Source: Halosegnis marinus
Lineage (GTDB): Archaea; Halobacteriota; Halobacteria; Halobacteriales; Haloarculaceae
Length of the DNA: 64,000 bases
Direction: 5' to 3'
Assembly: GCF_029338355.1 (NCBI RefSeq)
Contig: NZ_CP119802.1
Span: 868,001 to 932,000 of the forward strand
Positions 17,439 through 26,331 of the stretch are shown here, piece by piece. Every line of letters starts with the position of its first letter. Position 1 is the first letter of the stretch. The position numbers and the translations under genes are program-made. Under the pieces are notes generated by a model. The model was not told the origin of the DNA. It did not search any database and saw nothing but the letters and a program-made list of their open reading frames with translations.

Positions 17439-19321
17439 GGGCCCATCCCCGCGACCGAGAAGGTGAGATAACAGACGACCACGAGCGCCCCCGAGTGGAG
17501 CAGCGCCTCGTAGCGGTCGCGGGAGGCGACGCCCGCGAACCAGCCACAGGCGAGCATCGTCGCCTGCGTCACGACGTAGAAGCGCCGGCGGTCCCGCTCG
17601 ATATCGACGGCCCGCGGGTCGATGGCGACGCCGCCCGAGGTGCCCGATACGGAGGACAGTTGCGCGAACCCGTCGAGGACGTGGGCGTTGACGGCGAGGA
17701 CGATGCCGACGATGAGCAGCGCCGTGGTCCAGCCGACGGCGACGTAGACCAACATGCTCGAGCGGAGCGATTTCCGGGCGTGGTGGAGGCGACCGACCTC
17801 CTGCTGGAGCGCGTCGAACACCTCCTCCGCCTCGCCGCCCACGTCGAGCGCGCCGGTGACGAGGCCCGTCGTCTGGGCCGCGAGCGGCGTGCCGACCGCG
17901 TCGGTGAACCGTTCGAGCGCGGCCCGGCGGGTGTCGCCCTCCCCGCCCGCGCTCGTCAGGGAGAGGGTGAAGGCGAGGTCCGCCACGTCCGACTGGAGCG
18001 CACCGTTGTCCACCTCCTCGGCGACCGCCGCGACCGCGGCGGGGAACGGTCGGCCGAGGCTCATCCGCCCGGCGACCGCGTGGACGAAGTCCTTCAGCTC
18101 GCGGTCCTTCGCGTCGTCCCGGCGGGCGCGCCGGACGGCCACCAGTCCGACGGGTATTCCGTAGGCCGCGTACCCGAGCAGGACGGCGTTTTCGGGCGCG
18201 GCACCGACGGCGAACAGGCCGGCCGCCGCGAGCAGGCCCACGGGGAGGAACGCGACGGCCGCGCTCGCGGGGTTGGAACCGACGGAGGCGAGCGTCGCCA
18301 GCCCGCCCGGGCGCTCGTAGCTCGGGGCGGCCTGTGCCGCGGGGCGGAGGTCGGCGACGAGCGCCGCCGCGCCCGCCCCGACGAGCAGGGCGAAGGCGGC
18401 CGCGCCGTAGACGGCGACGGCGCGGGGCGTGGTCGTCCCCACCGGCGTCGGTATCGGCGTCGAGAGGCCGGGCGCGAGCACGGAGACGACGGTGAGAACG
18501 ACGACGAGCAGCGCCGGCAACACGAGCAGGACGATGAACAGTTCCGCGAGCAGTTCGAGGAAGTCGCCGGCGCGCTGGCGGGCCCGGTCCTGCCGGTGGG
18601 AGAGCATCCGCGACTCCATGCGGAGATACGAACCGAGGGCCTCGGAGCCCTGCGAGGCGTGCTCGCGGAACTTCAACAGGAAGGGCGACAGCAGGTCCCG
18701 CGAGGGCGTATCGCGGGCCGTCTCCCGGAGCGCGGCGTCGAGGCTCCCCGACAGCGCGGCCCGCGAGAGGACGCGCTCGAAGGCGACGCCCGTCTCGCCG
18801 TAGGCGTCGCGCTCCGCCACCTTCCGGAGCATCCGCTCGCGGTCGTCGCTTCCGGTCGCCAGCGCGCGGAGGTACCGGACCGCGCCGGGGAGGGTGCGCT
18901 CGATGTCGCTCCGTCGGGCGGTCGCGGCCCACCGGAGGCGCAGGCCGCCGGCGCGCACGGTCGCGGCCTTGGCGAGCAGTCCGACGAGCGACCCGGCGAC
19001 GGCGGCGACCCCGAGCCTGACGGGGACGGTCGCGGCGAGCGGGGTTCCGGCGAGCGCGGCGTCGAGCGTCGCCGGCGGGACGAGCAGGGCCGCGACGAGC
19101 GCGAGCGTCGCGGCGAGCGTCCCGACGAGCCACGACAGCCCGTACACGCGGACGAGATAGCGGTCGAAGGAGCCGGGGCGGTTGGCGGCGCGGAAGCGCC
19201 GGCGGTCGCGGGCGTGTCCGTCCTCGGCGTGGCGCGCGAACAGCGCGTAGAGGCCGCGGTCGACCACGCCGGGCACGCCGCCGGACCGCGGCGGGGACTC
19301 CCGCTCACGGCCGGTCGCCAT
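17435..19321 (-). CDS. pilC: PilC/TadC-like platform protein of a type IV pilus or type II secretion-like system
   Basis: The product is 628 aa from ATG 19321. Two type II secretion F domains are visible: a first cytoplasmic block (about 125-245, with LPGAVRYLRALATGSDDRERML and FREHASQGSEALGSYLRMESRM), membrane helices, then a second block (about 395-510, DFVHAVAGRMSLGRPFPAAV) and C-terminal helices. This protein forms the membrane platform on which the pilus or pseudopilus is built by a GspE/PilB ATPase. Five small anchored proteins follow with overlapping starts, so the six genes form one transcript. The motor ATPase that usually precedes this gene is not here; a candidate lies at 31183-33354 on the other strand. 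The gene symbol is used in the generic haloarchaeal sense. Confidence 0.87.
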   Translation of the reverse strand: MATGRERESPPRSGGVPGVVDRGLYALFARHAEDGHARDRRRFRAANRPGSFDRYLVRVYGLSWLVGTLAATLALVAALLVPPATLDAALAGTPLAATVPVRLGVAAVAGSLVGLLAKAATVRAGGLRLRWAATARRSDIERTLPGAVRYLRALATGSDDRERMLRKVAERDAYGETGVAFERVLSRAALSGSLDAALRETARDTPSRDLLSPFLLKFREHASQGSEALGSYLRMESRMLSHRQDRARQRAGDFLELLAELFIVLLVLPALLVVVLTVVSVLAPGLSTPIPTPVGTTTPRAVAVYGAAAFALLVGAGAAALVADLRPAAQAAPSYERPGGLATLASVGSNPASAAVAFLPVGLLAAAGLFAVGAAPENAVLLGYAAYGIPVGLVAVRRARRDDAKDRELKDFVHAVAGRMSLGRPFPAAVAAVAEEVDNGALQSDVADLAFTLSLTSAGGEGDTRRAALERFTDAVGTPLAAQTTGLVTGALDVGGEAEEVFDALQQEVGRLHHARKSLRSSMLVYVAVGWTTALLIVGIVLAVNAHVLDGFAQLSSVSGTSGGVAIDPRAVDIERDRRRFYVVTQATMLACGWFAGVASRDRYEALLHSGALVVVCYLTFSVAGMGP

Positions 19322-19376
19322 CGGTCACCTCGTTTCGGATCGGTGCGACGCCGGGGGGCGTTCGTCGCTCCGTCAT
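19305..19376 (-). CDS. Leaderless 23-codon mini-ORF overlapping the start of pilC
   Basis: ATG 19376 reads MTERRTPPGVAPIRNEVTDG-DRP and ends at TGA 19307-19305, running 17 bp into pilC in another frame. The TATA-like box CTTATACG (minus strand, 19409-19402) would place transcription start almost exactly at this ATG, making it the first codon of the operon mRNA. It could couple translation into pilC or be a remnant of a lost upstream gene; it could also be chance. Confidence 0.35.
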   Translation of the reverse strand: MTERRTPPGVAPIRNEVTDGDRP

Positions 19377-19401
19377 CGTGTAGTCGGCTGGCGCCTACCC
19401 G

Positions 19402-19409
19402 CGTATAAG
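19402..19409 (-). promoter_or_regulatory. TATA box of the pilC operon
   Basis: CTTATACG on the minus strand, preceded by an A/T-rich stretch (19420-19436), is the strongest promoter-like element upstream of pilC. It lies about 26-33 bp before ATG 19376. Confidence 0.55.
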
Positions 19410-19458
19410 TGTATTCCTGTTAGCTCAAAAACAAGTCGCGGCGGGCGACGGGCGCGCC

Positions 19459-19752
19459 TCAGCGCTCGTCGTCGTCCCCGTACAGCCGCGGCTCGCGCTC
19501 GCCGTCGAGTTCCTCGCCGGTCGCCGTGATAGCCCGGGCGGCGACGTAGCTGACGAGGAGGACGCCGCCGACGAGCGCCGCGTGGAAGCCGAGCAGCGGT
19601 TCCGCGCCCGACGCCGGCGCGAGCAGGGCGAACAGCCCGATGAACGCGCCGAGGACGAGAATCGGCACGGCGTTGACCGAGAGGTCCGACAGCGTCCGGC
19701 GCGAGAACACCGAGCGCTCGTCGTCGTCGTCCCGCGGGGCGGAGTCGTCCAC
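19459..19752 (-). CDS. DUF6684-like two-helix membrane protein
   Basis: The product is 97 aa from GTG 19752. A charged N-terminus precedes TLSDLSVNAVPILVLGAFIG, the family-like motif before TM1, and a second helix spans about 52-76. The C-terminus is acidic (LYGDDDER). A shorter relative with LLDLVVNAVPLAMLAGF is encoded at 27558-27797. I recall such proteins near respiratory genes in haloarchaea; here the neighbours are the pilC operon and a kinase. Confidence 0.6.
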   Translation of the reverse strand: MDDSAPRDDDDERSVFSRRTLSDLSVNAVPILVLGAFIGLFALLAPASGAEPLLGFHAALVGGVLLVSYVAARAITATGEELDGEREPRLYGDDDER

Positions 19753-19834
19753 GCCCGGAGAAGGAACGCCGGGCGCGTAACCCCTTCGCCGCGCGGGGAC
19801 AGATTCTTACCCTTCGGAGGGCGAGTCGGACTAG

Positions 19835-22144
19835 ATGAACACGGAGTCCCGGGGGGCGATTCGCGTGTTGTGCGTCGGCGGCGACGGGGGCTTCGCGAAG
19901 AGGGTCGCCGAGTTCCTGCGCCGGGAGTACGACGACACGACGGTCGAGACCGTCGCCGGGGCCGAGGAGGCGTGGGAACGGCTCGACGCGGGCGGGACGG
20001 ACTGTATCGTCTCGGCGTTCGAGCTACCGGCGACGGACGCGCTGGCGTTCCTCGAACGGGTCCGCGAGGCGCACCCGGAGCTCCCGTTCCTCCTGTTCGC
20101 CGAGGAGCACGACGAGGGGGCCGCGACCGAGGCGCTCGCGGCCGGCGCGACGGACTACGTCCGAACGGACCGCGGGGCGGACGGGGAGGCCCTGCTCGGG
20201 AACCGCGTCCGGAACGCGGTCGAGCGCCGCCGGGCGCGGCGGCGCGCCGAGCGGAGCGACCGCCGGCTCGACCGCATCGAGCGGCGCTACGGGGCGATAT
20301 TCAACGACCCGAACATCCTCGTCGGGCTGCTCGACGCGGACGGGACGGTGCTCGACATCAACGACACCGCGCTCGGCTACGTCGAGGCCGACCGCGAGGC
20401 GGTCGTCGACGCGCCGTTCCACGAGGGGCCGTGGTTCAGCGAGTCGGCGGAGACGGCGGCGAACGTCCGGTCGTGGGTCGAGCGGGCCGCCGCGGGCGAG
20501 TACGTCGAGTTCGCCATCGACCACGACCTGCCGAGCGTCGGCGTGTACCGGACCGAGGGGGTGTTCCGGCCGGTGACCGACGGGGACGGCGAGGTCGTCT
20601 CCATCATCGTCTCGGCGCGGGACACGACCGAACAGCGCGAGCACGAGCGCGAGCTCGAACGGACGAACGCGCTGTTGTCCACGCTGTTCGAGACGCTCCC
20701 CGTCGGCGTGCTCGCCGAGGACGGCGACCGGAACGTCCTCGCGCTCAACGAGCGGTTCGCCGACCTGTTCGGCCTCGACGGCGACCCCGAGACGTACGTC
20801 GGGGCCGACTGCCCGTCGCTGGCCGGCGAGGCGGCGGCGCAGTTCGACGACCCGGCGGCGTTCACGGCCGGCGTCGAGCGGCTGGCGGACCGCCGCGAGC
20901 CCGTCACCGACGAGGAGCTGTCGCTCGCGGACGGCCGGACGTTCCAGCGGAGCTACCGGCCCATCGAGCTCGCCGACGGCCGGGGCCACCTGTGGGTGTA
21001 CCGGGAGACGACGGCCGAGAGCCGCCGCGAGGCGCGGCTGGCCGCGCTCAACGAGACGACCCGTGACCTGATGGCGGCGACGGACCGCGACGAGGTCGCG
21101 ACCATCGGCGTCGAGGCCGCCGCCGAGGTGCTCGGGCTGGAGGCGAACGCCATCCACCTGTACGACGACGAGGTCGGCGGGCTCGTCGCGGCCGCGCGGA
21201 CCGACGGCGTCCGGGAGATCGTCAGCGAGCCGCCGGTGTTCCGGCCCGGCAACAGCATCGCGTGGGCGGTGTACGAGGCGGGCGAGCCGCGCGTCGTCGA
21301 CGACGTCCAGGGGAACCCGAAGCGACAGAACCCCGAGACGCCGATACGGAGCGAGCTGTTCGTCCCCATCGACGAGTACGGCATCCTGGTCGCCGGCTCC
21401 ACGGCGGCGAACGACTTCGACGACGGGGACCTCGTCCTCGCCGAGATACTCGCGCGGACGCTCGCGGCCGCCTTCGAGCAGGTGGACCGCGGGGCACAGC
21501 TGCGCGCCCGCGAGGCGGAGCTCGAACGCCAGAACGAGCGGCTGGCGGAGTTCGCCGGGGTCATCAGCCACGACCTCCGCAACCCGCTCGGCGTCGCGAA
21601 GGGGCGCGTGGAGCTCGCCGTCGAGGAGACAGACAACGACCACCTCGCGGCGGCGGAGCGTGCGCTCGACCGCATGGACGCCCTGCTCGACGACGTGTTG
21701 ACGCTCGCCCGCAACGGCGAGCGCGTCAGCGACCTCGAAGCCGTCGAGTTGGCGGCGCTGTGCGAGACGGCGTGGAACAACGTCGAGACCGGGACCGCGA
21801 CCCTCGCTGTCGAGACCGACCGGACCGTGCGCGCCGACGCGAGCCGCCTCCAGCAGGTGTTCGAGAACCTCTTTCGCAACAGCGTCGACCACGCCGGCGA
21901 GGAGGTAGCCGTCACCGTCGGCGACCTGCCCGACGGCTTCTACGTCGCCGACGACGGCCCCGGTATCCCGGCCGAGAAGCGCGAGGAGGTGTTCGACGCC
22001 GGCTACTCCACCCGGACCGAGGGGACGGGGTTCGGGCTGAGCATCGTCAGGGGCATCGTCGAGGCACACGGCTGGCGCGTCGAGGCGAGCGAGAGCGAGG
22101 CCGGCGGCGCCCGCTTCGAAGTGACGGGCGTCGAGACCGTCTGA
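19835..22144 (+). CDS. Sensor histidine kinase with degenerate receiver: pseudoREC-PAS-PAS-GAF-HisKA-HATPase
   Basis: The product is 769 aa. The N-terminal domain (about 9-120) has the receiver fold but has lost its chemistry: GGD replaces the acidic pair, Ala61 replaces the phospho-acceptor (SAFELP), Ala89 replaces Thr and Thr111 replaces the Lys. Two PAS domains (about 145-275 and 285-395) and a GAF domain (about 405-550) follow. HisKA has VISHDLRNPLG, and HATPase has NLFRNSVDHA and DDGPGIP. The kinase core looks active. It has no membrane helices, so it is a cytoplasmic sensor. It runs 72 bp ahead of a second kinase on the same strand. Confidence 0.9.
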   Translation: MNTESRGAIRVLCVGGDGGFAKRVAEFLRREYDDTTVETVAGAEEAWERLDAGGTDCIVSAFELPATDALAFLERVREAHPELPFLLFAEEHDEGAATEALAAGATDYVRTDRGADGEALLGNRVRNAVERRRARRRAERSDRRLDRIERRYGAIFNDPNILVGLLDADGTVLDINDTALGYVEADREAVVDAPFHEGPWFSESAETAANVRSWVERAAAGEYVEFAIDHDLPSVGVYRTEGVFRPVTDGDGEVVSIIVSARDTTEQREHERELERTNALLSTLFETLPVGVLAEDGDRNVLALNERFADLFGLDGDPETYVGADCPSLAGEAAAQFDDPAAFTAGVERLADRREPVTDEELSLADGRTFQRSYRPIELADGRGHLWVYRETTAESRREARLAALNETTRDLMAATDRDEVATIGVEAAAEVLGLEANAIHLYDDEVGGLVAAARTDGVREIVSEPPVFRPGNSIAWAVYEAGEPRVVDDVQGNPKRQNPETPIRSELFVPIDEYGILVAGSTAANDFDDGDLVLAEILARTLAAAFEQVDRGAQLRAREAELERQNERLAEFAGVISHDLRNPLGVAKGRVELAVEETDNDHLAAAERALDRMDALLDDVLTLARNGERVSDLEAVELAALCETAWNNVETGTATLAVETDRTVRADASRLQQVFENLFRNSVDHAGEEVAVTVGDLPDGFYVADDGPGIPAEKREEVFDAGYSTRTEGTGFGLSIVRGIVEAHGWRVEASESEAGGARFEVTGVETV

Positions 22145-22215
22145 GAGGGTCACGAAAGGGGGAGAGCTCGGGCGCCGTCGTGCCAGTTATATAGATGGAC
22201 TGAGACGACTACAGC

Positions 22216-23958
22216 GTGATTCCGGGGGACCCGGTCGTACTCGCGCTCCTGGTGGCAGGGAGCGCGTCGCTCGCGGTGATGCTGGGGGTGACAGCCACCC
22301 GCCCGCTCACCGCCTCCTCGACCGAGACGCTGTCGTTCATCGGCCTCTCGACGGGGGCGACCACGTGGGCGTGGGCCTACGCGCTCCAGCTCTCGGCGAC
22401 GACGCTCCCCGCGAAGGTCGCGTACTCGAACCTGCTGTGGCTCGGCATCGCGACGCTCGGCGCGTCGTGGCCGCTGTTCGCGCTGACGGTCGCCGGCTAC
22501 CGCCACCGACTCACGCCGGCCCGAGTGATTCCGCTCGTCGCCGTGCCGGCGGCCGCGGGACTGCTGGTGGTGACGAACCCGGCCCACGGGCTGATGTTCG
22601 CGTCCACGGAACTCGTCTCCGGCGCGGGGCGGGTCCGGGTGGACGCGACGCCGGGCGTGGGCTTTCTGGTCTTCTTCCTCTACTCGACGGCGCTCAACGT
22701 CGCCGTTCTCGCCGCGCTCGCGCTCGGGACGCGCCGGGCGTCGGGAACGACGCGGGTGCGGCGGGCGCTCGTCTTCTGTGCCGGCGTGCTCCCGTTCGCG
22801 TCGGGGTTGGTGGGGCTGTTCACCACCGGCGACGCCCCGCTGCTCGACCCGACGCCGCTGCTGTTCTCGCTCACCGCCGTCATCACGGGCGTCGCGGTCA
22901 CGCGGTACCGCCTGCTCGACTCCGTCTCGATGGTCCGGACGCGCGTCATCGGGGAGTTCCCCGACCCGGTGTTCGTCGTCGACGCCGACGACACCGTCCG
23001 GCTATACAACGACGCCGCGGCGCGGGTGTTCGAGGTCGAACCGCGGGCACCGGCGGCCGCCGAACGGGTGTTCGCGGCGTATCCGGCCGTCGGGCGACGG
23101 CTGCTCGACCGCGACCCCGACGCGGGGACGGACCACGTCGAGGTCGAGGTGCCCGTCCGCGACGGCGACCGGGGCGGGCGCCGGAACCGCACCTTCGACG
23201 TCGTCCGAACCGGGCTGTCGGAGGCGGACGCCCGCGTGCTCGTCTTCCGGGACGTGACCGACCGGAAGCGCGCAGAGGAGTACACGCAGGTGTTGAACCG
23301 GCTGTTGCGCCACGACCTGCGCAACGACGCGTCCATCATCAGCGGCCAGCTGGGGCTGCTGGAGGAGTGTCTCGCGGACGGCGACACGGCGGGCGCCGAG
23401 CGGGCGATAGCCACCATCGACAAGCGGGCCGACGGGCTGCTCTCGCTGTCCGAGCAGGCCCGAGCGGTCGACTCGATGGCGGCGGACGAGCGGGAGACCC
23501 ACCAGCTCGGCCGGGTGGTGTCGGCGCGGCGCGAACAGCTCGTCGCGGAGTACCCGAACGCCGTGTTCGACATCGACCTCCCGCCGGAACCCGTCCGCGT
23601 CTCGGGCGTCTCGGCGCTCCCCTCTGCGCTCGACAACCTCATCGAGAACGCCCTCGAACACGCCGACAGCGACCGGCCGTACGTCTCCGTGACGGTGACG
23701 ACGGCCGACGACCGCGCGGAGGTCCGCATCGCCGACGAGGGGCCGCACATCCCTTCGGCCGACCGCGACGTGCTGACCGGGGAGCCCGCGGCGCTCGAAC
23801 GCGCCAGCGGGCTGGGGCTGTGGCTCGCCCACGAGATAATCGCCGAGTCCGGCGGGACCGTCTCCGTCCACACCCGCGAGCCGCGGGGGAACGAGGTGTC
23901 GCTCACCCTCCCGCTGGCCGACCGGGAGACGAAGTCCGAGCGCGCGGTGACGGCCTGA
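22216..23958 (+). CDS. Membrane histidine kinase with N-terminal 7TM sensor, PAS, HisKA and HATPase
   Basis: The product is 580 aa from GTG 22216. Residues 5-225 form seven hydrophobic helices of the histidine-kinase 7TM type. A PAS domain (about 235-345, EFPDPVFVVDADDTVRLYN) is followed by HisKA with LLRHDLRNDASI (about 358) and HATPase with NLIENALEHAD. The G1 box reads DEGPHIP, with His where Gly is usual, while GLGLWLAHEI is kept. It is probably co-transcribed with the kinase ending at 22144. The signal is likely membrane-borne or a small ligand. Confidence 0.88.
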   Translation: MIPGDPVVLALLVAGSASLAVMLGVTATRPLTASSTETLSFIGLSTGATTWAWAYALQLSATTLPAKVAYSNLLWLGIATLGASWPLFALTVAGYRHRLTPARVIPLVAVPAAAGLLVVTNPAHGLMFASTELVSGAGRVRVDATPGVGFLVFFLYSTALNVAVLAALALGTRRASGTTRVRRALVFCAGVLPFASGLVGLFTTGDAPLLDPTPLLFSLTAVITGVAVTRYRLLDSVSMVRTRVIGEFPDPVFVVDADDTVRLYNDAAARVFEVEPRAPAAAERVFAAYPAVGRRLLDRDPDAGTDHVEVEVPVRDGDRGGRRNRTFDVVRTGLSEADARVLVFRDVTDRKRAEEYTQVLNRLLRHDLRNDASIISGQLGLLEECLADGDTAGAERAIATIDKRADGLLSLSEQARAVDSMAADERETHQLGRVVSARREQLVAEYPNAVFDIDLPPEPVRVSGVSALPSALDNLIENALEHADSDRPYVSVTVTTADDRAEVRIADEGPHIPSADRDVLTGEPAALERASGLGLWLAHEIIAESGGTVSVHTREPRGNEVSLTLPLADRETKSERAVTA

Positions 23959-23959
23959 G

Positions 23960-25546
23960 CTAGCGCCCGGTCGCGTTCGTCGTGTTCGTCGCGTTCCCCC
24001 GCACGACGCGTATCGTCTCGTCGCCGTACACCTCCAGCGTCTCGACGACGGTGCCGTTCGGGGCGACGCGCTGGACGACGAACGTCGGCGAGCGGCCGTC
24101 CGTGTCGCCGTCGCCGTCGTCGGGCATCGCCTCGCCTTCGAGGAACGCCCGCACCCCCTCGGAAGTGACGACCTCGCTCACGTCCGAGGAGCGCGCGTCC
24201 ACGAACGCGATGTAGGCGATGCCGCTGCTGTCGTCGGGGACGACCCGCACCTCCCAGTAGAGGCGACCGTCCACGACGACGGGAATCGGCTCGGCCGGGG
24301 TGAAGCGGTTCCAGTCGGTCGTGCGGGCGGCCTGCCGGACGTAGTCCGTGGCCTTGCGCGCCCCGAACAGCGACTCGTTCGGCGTGAACCGCCCGTACTC
24401 GCCGGTGCGGCCGTCCACGGTCCATATCTCCTTGAGACCCTGCGCCTCGCCGTACGGCTCGACGGCGACGACGTACTCGGGCCCCTCGTCGGTGAACGTG
24501 AGGAACGGCTGGTCGTTCCCCTCGCCGGGGACCGGCGCGACCTCGATCTCGTCCTCGTGGCTCGTGAACGTGTTCAGGATGCCGTTGCGGTACCGCGTCG
24601 CGGCGACGCGCTCGCGCGCGAGTTCGAACGGGTAGAGCTTCTGTTCGGAGAGAACCGGGTGGTCGCGCGCCTCCGCGGGCGTGAGGTCGGCGACGGAGCC
24701 GTTCGGCGAGACGAGCGCGACGCCGCCCCACTCCGGCGTCGTGTACGGTATCGGGAGCCAGTGGAACTCCGGGGTGGTGTAGGGGACGGCGATGTACTGG
24801 TCGCCCTCGTGGACGACCATGAACGGGTCGGCGTAATCGACGAGGTACTCGCCGCGCTTCAGCAGGCCGAACCGGTAGTTGTTGTAGAAGGCCGGGCCGA
24901 TGCCCTGTTCGAGGTCGCCGACGACCGTCTCCACCTCGGCGTTCTGCTCGGTCATGTCCACGAGGACGGTGCCGTGCTGGCGCTTGGTGAAGTGGTTGTA
25001 CGCGCCGTCGGGTGCGAGCGCGTACGACCAGTACGGCGTCCCGTTGTACACCGTCACGTCGCCGCCCGCGATGCGGTACTGCGGGAAGTTCAGCGTGTTC
25101 GAGGCGTACCGGCCCGCGACGCTGCGCGGGACGACGCGGGGCATCTCGGCGTCCGTCTCCGCGAGCGTCGTCGTGTCGGTGGCCGCGGCCATCGTCGCCG
25201 TGCCGAGCTGTTGGCCGGCGAGCAGGCCCGTCAGGCCGGTGCCGGCGACGGCCAGGAGGAGCACGACGGCGAGGCCGGCCTGCGGGCCGAGCCCCGGGAC
25301 GCGGCGGTTCGCGAGGACGCCGACCGCGAGGCCGACGACGAGCGCGACGGCGACGACCGGGTTCGTGTACAGCGTCCAGACGAGCGGGTGGAGCCACGGC
25401 CGGAAGTACCACGCCGCGGCGGCGGCGAGGAGGACGAGGACGAGGAGGACGCCCCCGAGGGCGCGGGGCGACCGCCCCCGGAGCCGCTCGACGGCGGCGC
25501 CGGCGGCGGCGACGATTCGACGGAGGGTCGGGTCGGACGGGGCCAT
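23960..25546 (-). CDS. Large membrane protein of unknown function
   Basis: The product is 528 aa. About four hydrophobic helices occur in residues 28-125. A long acidic domain (about 130-510), predicted to face outside, follows with many aromatic and beta-type stretches (FPQYRIAGGDVTVYNGTPYW, IAVPYTTPEFHWLPIPYTTP). The C-terminus is Asn/Thr-rich (GNATNTTNATGR), suitable for N-glycosylation. I do not recognise the family. It is convergent with the 7TM kinase (stop codons 1 bp apart) and lies downstream of the pilin gene on the same strand. Confidence 0.6.
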   Translation of the reverse strand: MAPSDPTLRRIVAAAGAAVERLRGRSPRALGGVLLVLVLLAAAAAWYFRPWLHPLVWTLYTNPVVAVALVVGLAVGVLANRRVPGLGPQAGLAVVLLLAVAGTGLTGLLAGQQLGTATMAAATDTTTLAETDAEMPRVVPRSVAGRYASNTLNFPQYRIAGGDVTVYNGTPYWSYALAPDGAYNHFTKRQHGTVLVDMTEQNAEVETVVGDLEQGIGPAFYNNYRFGLLKRGEYLVDYADPFMVVHEGDQYIAVPYTTPEFHWLPIPYTTPEWGGVALVSPNGSVADLTPAEARDHPVLSEQKLYPFELARERVAATRYRNGILNTFTSHEDEIEVAPVPGEGNDQPFLTFTDEGPEYVVAVEPYGEAQGLKEIWTVDGRTGEYGRFTPNESLFGARKATDYVRQAARTTDWNRFTPAEPIPVVVDGRLYWEVRVVPDDSSGIAYIAFVDARSSDVSEVVTSEGVRAFLEGEAMPDDGDGDTDGRSPTFVVQRVAPNGTVVETLEVYGDETIRVVRGNATNTTNATGR

Positions 25547-25591
25547 ATCACCCGTTGGAGAGGCCGGGGAAATAGCCGTTGTGCAGGGCGG

Positions 25592-26059
25592 CTAGCTCGT
25601 CGGCACCGTCGAGCGCCCGACCGTGTTGGACGTCTCCCCGTTCGCGGAGTTCCAGATTATCCGGATCACGTCGCCGTCCTCCAACGCCGCCGTTCCGTCC
25701 TCGGTGTACGAGAAGGACGACCCGACGGAGATGGTCGTATCGGACCAGTCACCCGAACCACCGACCTCCGTTCCCTCCACCTGCACGACGACGCGCGACC
25801 GCTCCATACTCTGGCCGCTGGTGTGTTCGACGGTGAACTGGTCGTTGTCGTCGCCGGTATCTGTGAATCCATCCCCACCCGCCGGCGTGTAGCTGAACTC
25901 GAAGTTCGCCGTCGGTGCGCTCTGCTGGACCTGACTGCCGAGACCGAGCACGAACGTGCCGATGACGGCCGCGAGAATCACCGTGACGGCGACCATCAGG
26001 ATCACGCCGATGACCGGCGAGACGGCCTGTTCGTCCTCGAAGAGTGTGCTGAGTTGCAT
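25592..26059 (-). CDS. Archaeal type IV pilin
   Basis: The product is 155 aa from ATG 26059. A charged leader (STLFEDEQ) is followed by AVSPVIGVILMVAVTVILAAV, the class III prepilin signal and helix that the prepilin peptidase PibD recognises in haloarchaea. The exposed domain is acidic, Ser/Thr-rich and beta-like, without Cys. This is a stand-alone pilin gene. It would be assembled by a PilB/PilC pair, for which candidates are at 31183-33354 and 17435-19321. A TATA-like GTTTATG (minus strand, near 26190) suggests a leader of about 100 nt. Confidence 0.88.
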   Translation of the reverse strand: MQLSTLFEDEQAVSPVIGVILMVAVTVILAAVIGTFVLGLGSQVQQSAPTANFEFSYTPAGGDGFTDTGDDNDQFTVEHTSGQSMERSRVVVQVEGTEVGGSGDWSDTTISVGSSFSYTEDGTAALEDGDVIRIIWNSANGETSNTVGRSTVPTS

Positions 26060-26331
26060 GTATCGAGCGGAGGCCGCTCGGCGGACGAGTCACGGAACCG
26101 GGAGTCGCCCGCCTCCGCGGGCGGTCACCCCCCTTCGTCTCTCCCCCGAGATACGGTTCCCCCGACGGGTGGGGGTGGACGGGGGACATAAACACCGACC
26201 ACAGTTTTCGGGCGGCAGGTCGCCACCCCGGGTCGCGGCCGCGGCTAAACGGGTCGTTGGCCCGTCGCAGGCCGACCCCGATGCCGGCGCGGCGCCCGGA
26301 GCGTTTTGGTGTCGCGGGGCGACCCGACCGC
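26060..26331. other. Intergenic region between the pilin and VOC-protein genes
   Basis: It holds the divergent promoters of both genes, including a TATA-like TTTATG on the minus strand near 26190 and a small GC hairpin (CCGCCTCCGCGGGCGG near 26110). No RNA gene or ORF with family features is visible. Confidence 0.4.
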
